A stretch of DNA of 64,000 bases from CBDUMN01 sp965368335. Lineage in GTDB: Bacteria > Pseudomonadota > Alphaproteobacteria > Rhodospirillales > JAPHRK01. This document shows positions 62,384-64,000 of the stretch, piece by piece. The stretch covers positions 3,884 to 67,883 of the forward strand of contig CBDUMN010000003.1 of assembly GCA_965368335.1 (NCBI GenBank), given 5' to 3'. The notes beneath the pieces are model-generated. The model did no database searches and was not told where the DNA came from. It saw only the letters and a list, made by a program, of their open reading frames with translations. The translations under genes were made by a program, and so were the position numbers. The stretch's first letter is position 1. Each line of letters begins with the position of its first letter.

Positions 62384-63610
62384 CTAGACCTTTTCGTCCC
62401 AAACCGGATGACGCAGACGCCATTCATCGCCATCCTTCATCCACAGGTGTGGGGAGCGGAAATTGTCGATGATGGAGAGGAAGTGATCGGGGTCCATTTC
62501 GACGTACTCCATAACCTCCTTGAAATAGCGCTCGGGGAACTCACCATCAAAACGTTTAACCAGGGCTATCGCCTCTTCACGGGTCAGGTGCTTATTGCGG
62601 ATTTCCTGACTGGCGTCGTAGGTTGCGCGCCCCAGTCCGAACTTGATCCAGGTCGTATAGTAGTGGAATCCATCGATCTTGTCGTCGAGGCTATTGTATT
62701 TGGAATATGTTCCCTCGGTGCGAACCGGATTGGCCTCGAAACCGCAATTCTCAACCGAATAGTAATACGCTTCCTGGGGCGTCCATTTGAGGTAATAGCC
62801 GAGGTACTGCACCTCGATTTCCCCTTTGCTCAGCTCTTCAGCCGTCGGCGGAAAGTAGGACGACAACTCGTTTAAGGTCAGGCCGTATTTCTCGCGAAGC
62901 TCCCTCACCGAAACGCCCCCCAGATAAACCTCGTCCAAATTGGACATGGCGAAATAGGACTTATCCCGTAGAGAGGTCTTCGTTTCGGCAATCGGGCTTC
63001 CGTATTCTGCTTCCGACTCACCATAAAACACCAGCGGGATGCCAAACTTAAGGGCCAGTTTAGGCGCCAGATTTTTCTGCCCCAAAATAAATGTTTGGAA
63101 TGGATGGAGGATCTTTTCAATCGCCAACTTTGTCAGCAGTTTTTGCGCCCGTCCATTCGGTTTGAACGTGACATTATCAACCCCGCCCACCTCAATCCAG
63201 TTGCGGAAATTCTTCAATCCCACGTCGGTATAAAGGATAGGCGGCCAGGTCACGGTCAGTGGATTCATACCGTACTTATATTTGAGAACATGGGCCGCAT
63301 AACAGCTGTCCTTGCCGCCGCTACCGGGCACAAGGCAATCATAGCCGCCATCTGTCCGCCGATGCTTATCGAGCAGCTTGATTAGCTCTTTCTCCCGAGT
63401 CTCCCAGTCAATCTGACCCTTAACTTCGTTGTATCGGCATGCGTCGCAAATTCCATCATCCCAAATTTTCAAGGCCGTCGCCTTGCGCGTCGTCTGGTGT
63501 TTGAACTCAGGCGTCGAGGACGGTCGCTGGTTGGACATGACGCATTTTTTGCAATACGTCACTTCTTGAGGAAGGCCGTAGTAAGCTTCGGGGAGATTGG
63601 TGAGCGTCAT
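62384..63610 (-). CDS. ptmG: N-acetyl-sugar amidotransferase (PtmG/WbpG type)
   Basis: 408 residues from ATG 63610, with GGAGGG eight bases upstream. A Cys-rich N-terminus (VTYCKKCVMSNQRPSSTPEF and DGICDACRYNE) is followed by the PP-loop SGGKDSCYAAHVLKYKYG. WbpG of Pseudomonas, with HisH and HisF-type partners, converts an N-acetyl to an acetamidino group; PtmG is the legionaminic acid homologue in Campylobacter. Its start overlaps hisH (ATGA), as expected for a paired glutaminase. HisF should be further upstream, outside the window. Confidence 0.88.
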   Translation of the reverse strand: MTLTNLPEAYYGLPQEVTYCKKCVMSNQRPSSTPEFKHQTTRKATALKIWDDGICDACRYNEVKGQIDWETREKELIKLLDKHRRTDGGYDCLVPGSGGKDSCYAAHVLKYKYGMNPLTVTWPPILYTDVGLKNFRNWIEVGGVDNVTFKPNGRAQKLLTKLAIEKILHPFQTFILGQKNLAPKLALKFGIPLVFYGESEAEYGSPIAETKTSLRDKSYFAMSNLDEVYLGGVSVRELREKYGLTLNELSSYFPPTAEELSKGEIEVQYLGYYLKWTPQEAYYYSVENCGFEANPVRTEGTYSKYNSLDDKIDGFHYYTTWIKFGLGRATYDASQEIRNKHLTREEAIALVKRFDGEFPERYFKEVMEYVEMDPDHFLSIIDNFRSPHLWMKDGDEWRLRHPVWDEKV

Positions 63611-64000
63611 TGGGGGAACCCTCCTTCTGAGAGCCATTTCGCAATGTTGTTGTAGATCGCCAGGCCATCCGAACCGCTTCGCTCAGGATGAAACTGACAG
63701 GCAAAAATATTGTCTTTAGCGACAGCCGCACAAAACGATGTGCCGCCGAAATGTGAAATTGCGCCAACCACCGATAGATCGCTGGGCTTCACGTAATAAG
63801 AATGTACAAAATATTGGTAAATACCGGGTTTTGCTCCACTCAAGGGCGTCCCTTCCCAACGTCCGGGCTCAGGCTCTTCAATGGGACGCCACCCAACCTG
63901 CGGAACCTTAAGAGACCGACGCCCCCCATGCAACGCATCAGGCTCATTCTCCGGCAACCGCTCGACAGAACCCTCGATTAACCCAAGGCCTTCATGGGTG
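63607..64000 (-). CDS. hisH: HisH-type glutamine amidotransferase, 3' part
   Basis: The start lies outside the window; 131 codons and the stop are visible. The text THEGLGLIEGSVERLP and VGWRPIEEPEP, then YFVHSYYVKP, and CQFHPERSGSDGL with the catalytic His and Glu, match HisH, the glutaminase that feeds ammonia to HisF. Given its coupling to ptmG, it is more likely the paralogue of the acetamidino pathway (as HisH2 in Pseudomonas O-antigen clusters) than the histidine-pathway enzyme. No histidine genes are present here. Confidence 0.88.
   Translation of the reverse strand, partial: THEGLGLIEGSVERLPENEPDALHGGRRSLKVPQVGWRPIEEPEPGRWEGTPLSGAKPGIYQYFVHSYYVKPSDLSVVGAISHFGGTSFCAAVAKDNIFACQFHPERSGSDGLAIYNNIAKWLSEGGFPQ

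Noticed and set aside
63607..64000. HisH as a histidine-biosynthesis gene
   Set aside because: It is translationally coupled to the PtmG/WbpG-type amidotransferase and no his genes are nearby.

Overview
The window looks like chromosome of a flagellated alphaproteobacterium, probably close to the Rhodospirillales. FliX, FlbT and FlaF occur only in alphaproteobacteria, the hook and P-ring genes sit behind sigma-54 (-24/-12) promoters, and the DksA-type protein has the alphaproteobacterial form with a reduced zinc site. No genus can be assigned from sequence alone. I see no tRNA, rRNA, CRISPR array or intact insertion sequence.

Layout. 1-3.3 kb: end of an NTF2-like gene, a GAF sensor kinase, a periplasmic solute-binding protein and dksA. 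3.4-11.5 kb: flagellar block, with fliX opposite flgE, then flgI-flgJ(N)-flgN-like-flgK-flgL. 11.4-13.5 kb: a GAF-PAS histidine kinase with a C-terminal bacteriohemerythrin domain, whose 3' end overlaps flgL. 13.7-24.4 kb: a tightly packed plus-strand run of ten sugar genes (two SDRs, a nucleotidyltransferase-kinase fusion, SIS isomerase, HAD phosphatase, APH-like kinase, split transketolase, two DegT aminotransferases) ending in an RmlD-like reductase. 24.5-29.2 kb: radical SAM / TPR-GT61 / radical SAM. 29.2-50 kb: mostly minus-strand glycan genes (galE, glycosyltransferases, methyltransferases, a CBS-NeuB-TIM-barrel fusion, NeuA, a B12 radical SAM enzyme, a PhyH oxygenase, a NeuD-like transferase, a FlaF-like protein and two TPR glycosyltransferases). 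50-59 kb: an unrecognised protein with flagellin-like architecture, two Maf (DUF115) proteins, a GT41-like protein, flaF, flbT and a flagellin. 59-64 kb: legC-legB-ptmE-ptmG-hisH.

How it fits together. The 29-64 kb part reads as a flagellin glycosylation island. LegB, LegC, a NeuD/PglD-like transferase, the NeuB fusion, NeuA and PtmE together cover most of a GDP-linked legionaminic-acid-type pathway; the hydrolysing 2-epimerase (LegG/NeuC) is not in the window. HisH plus the PtmG/WbpG-type amidotransferase suggest an acetamidino modification. The two Maf proteins are the natural candidates to move the nonulosonate onto flagellin, while two GT41/SPINDLY-like proteins suggest a second O-glycosylation route. 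The 13.7-24.4 kb run seems to make a different, not recognisable, amino sugar, possibly a heptose or a sugar carrying a transketolase-derived two-carbon unit. The radical SAM, B12 and PhyH enzymes could decorate these glycans. These pathway links are inference from gene content and order.
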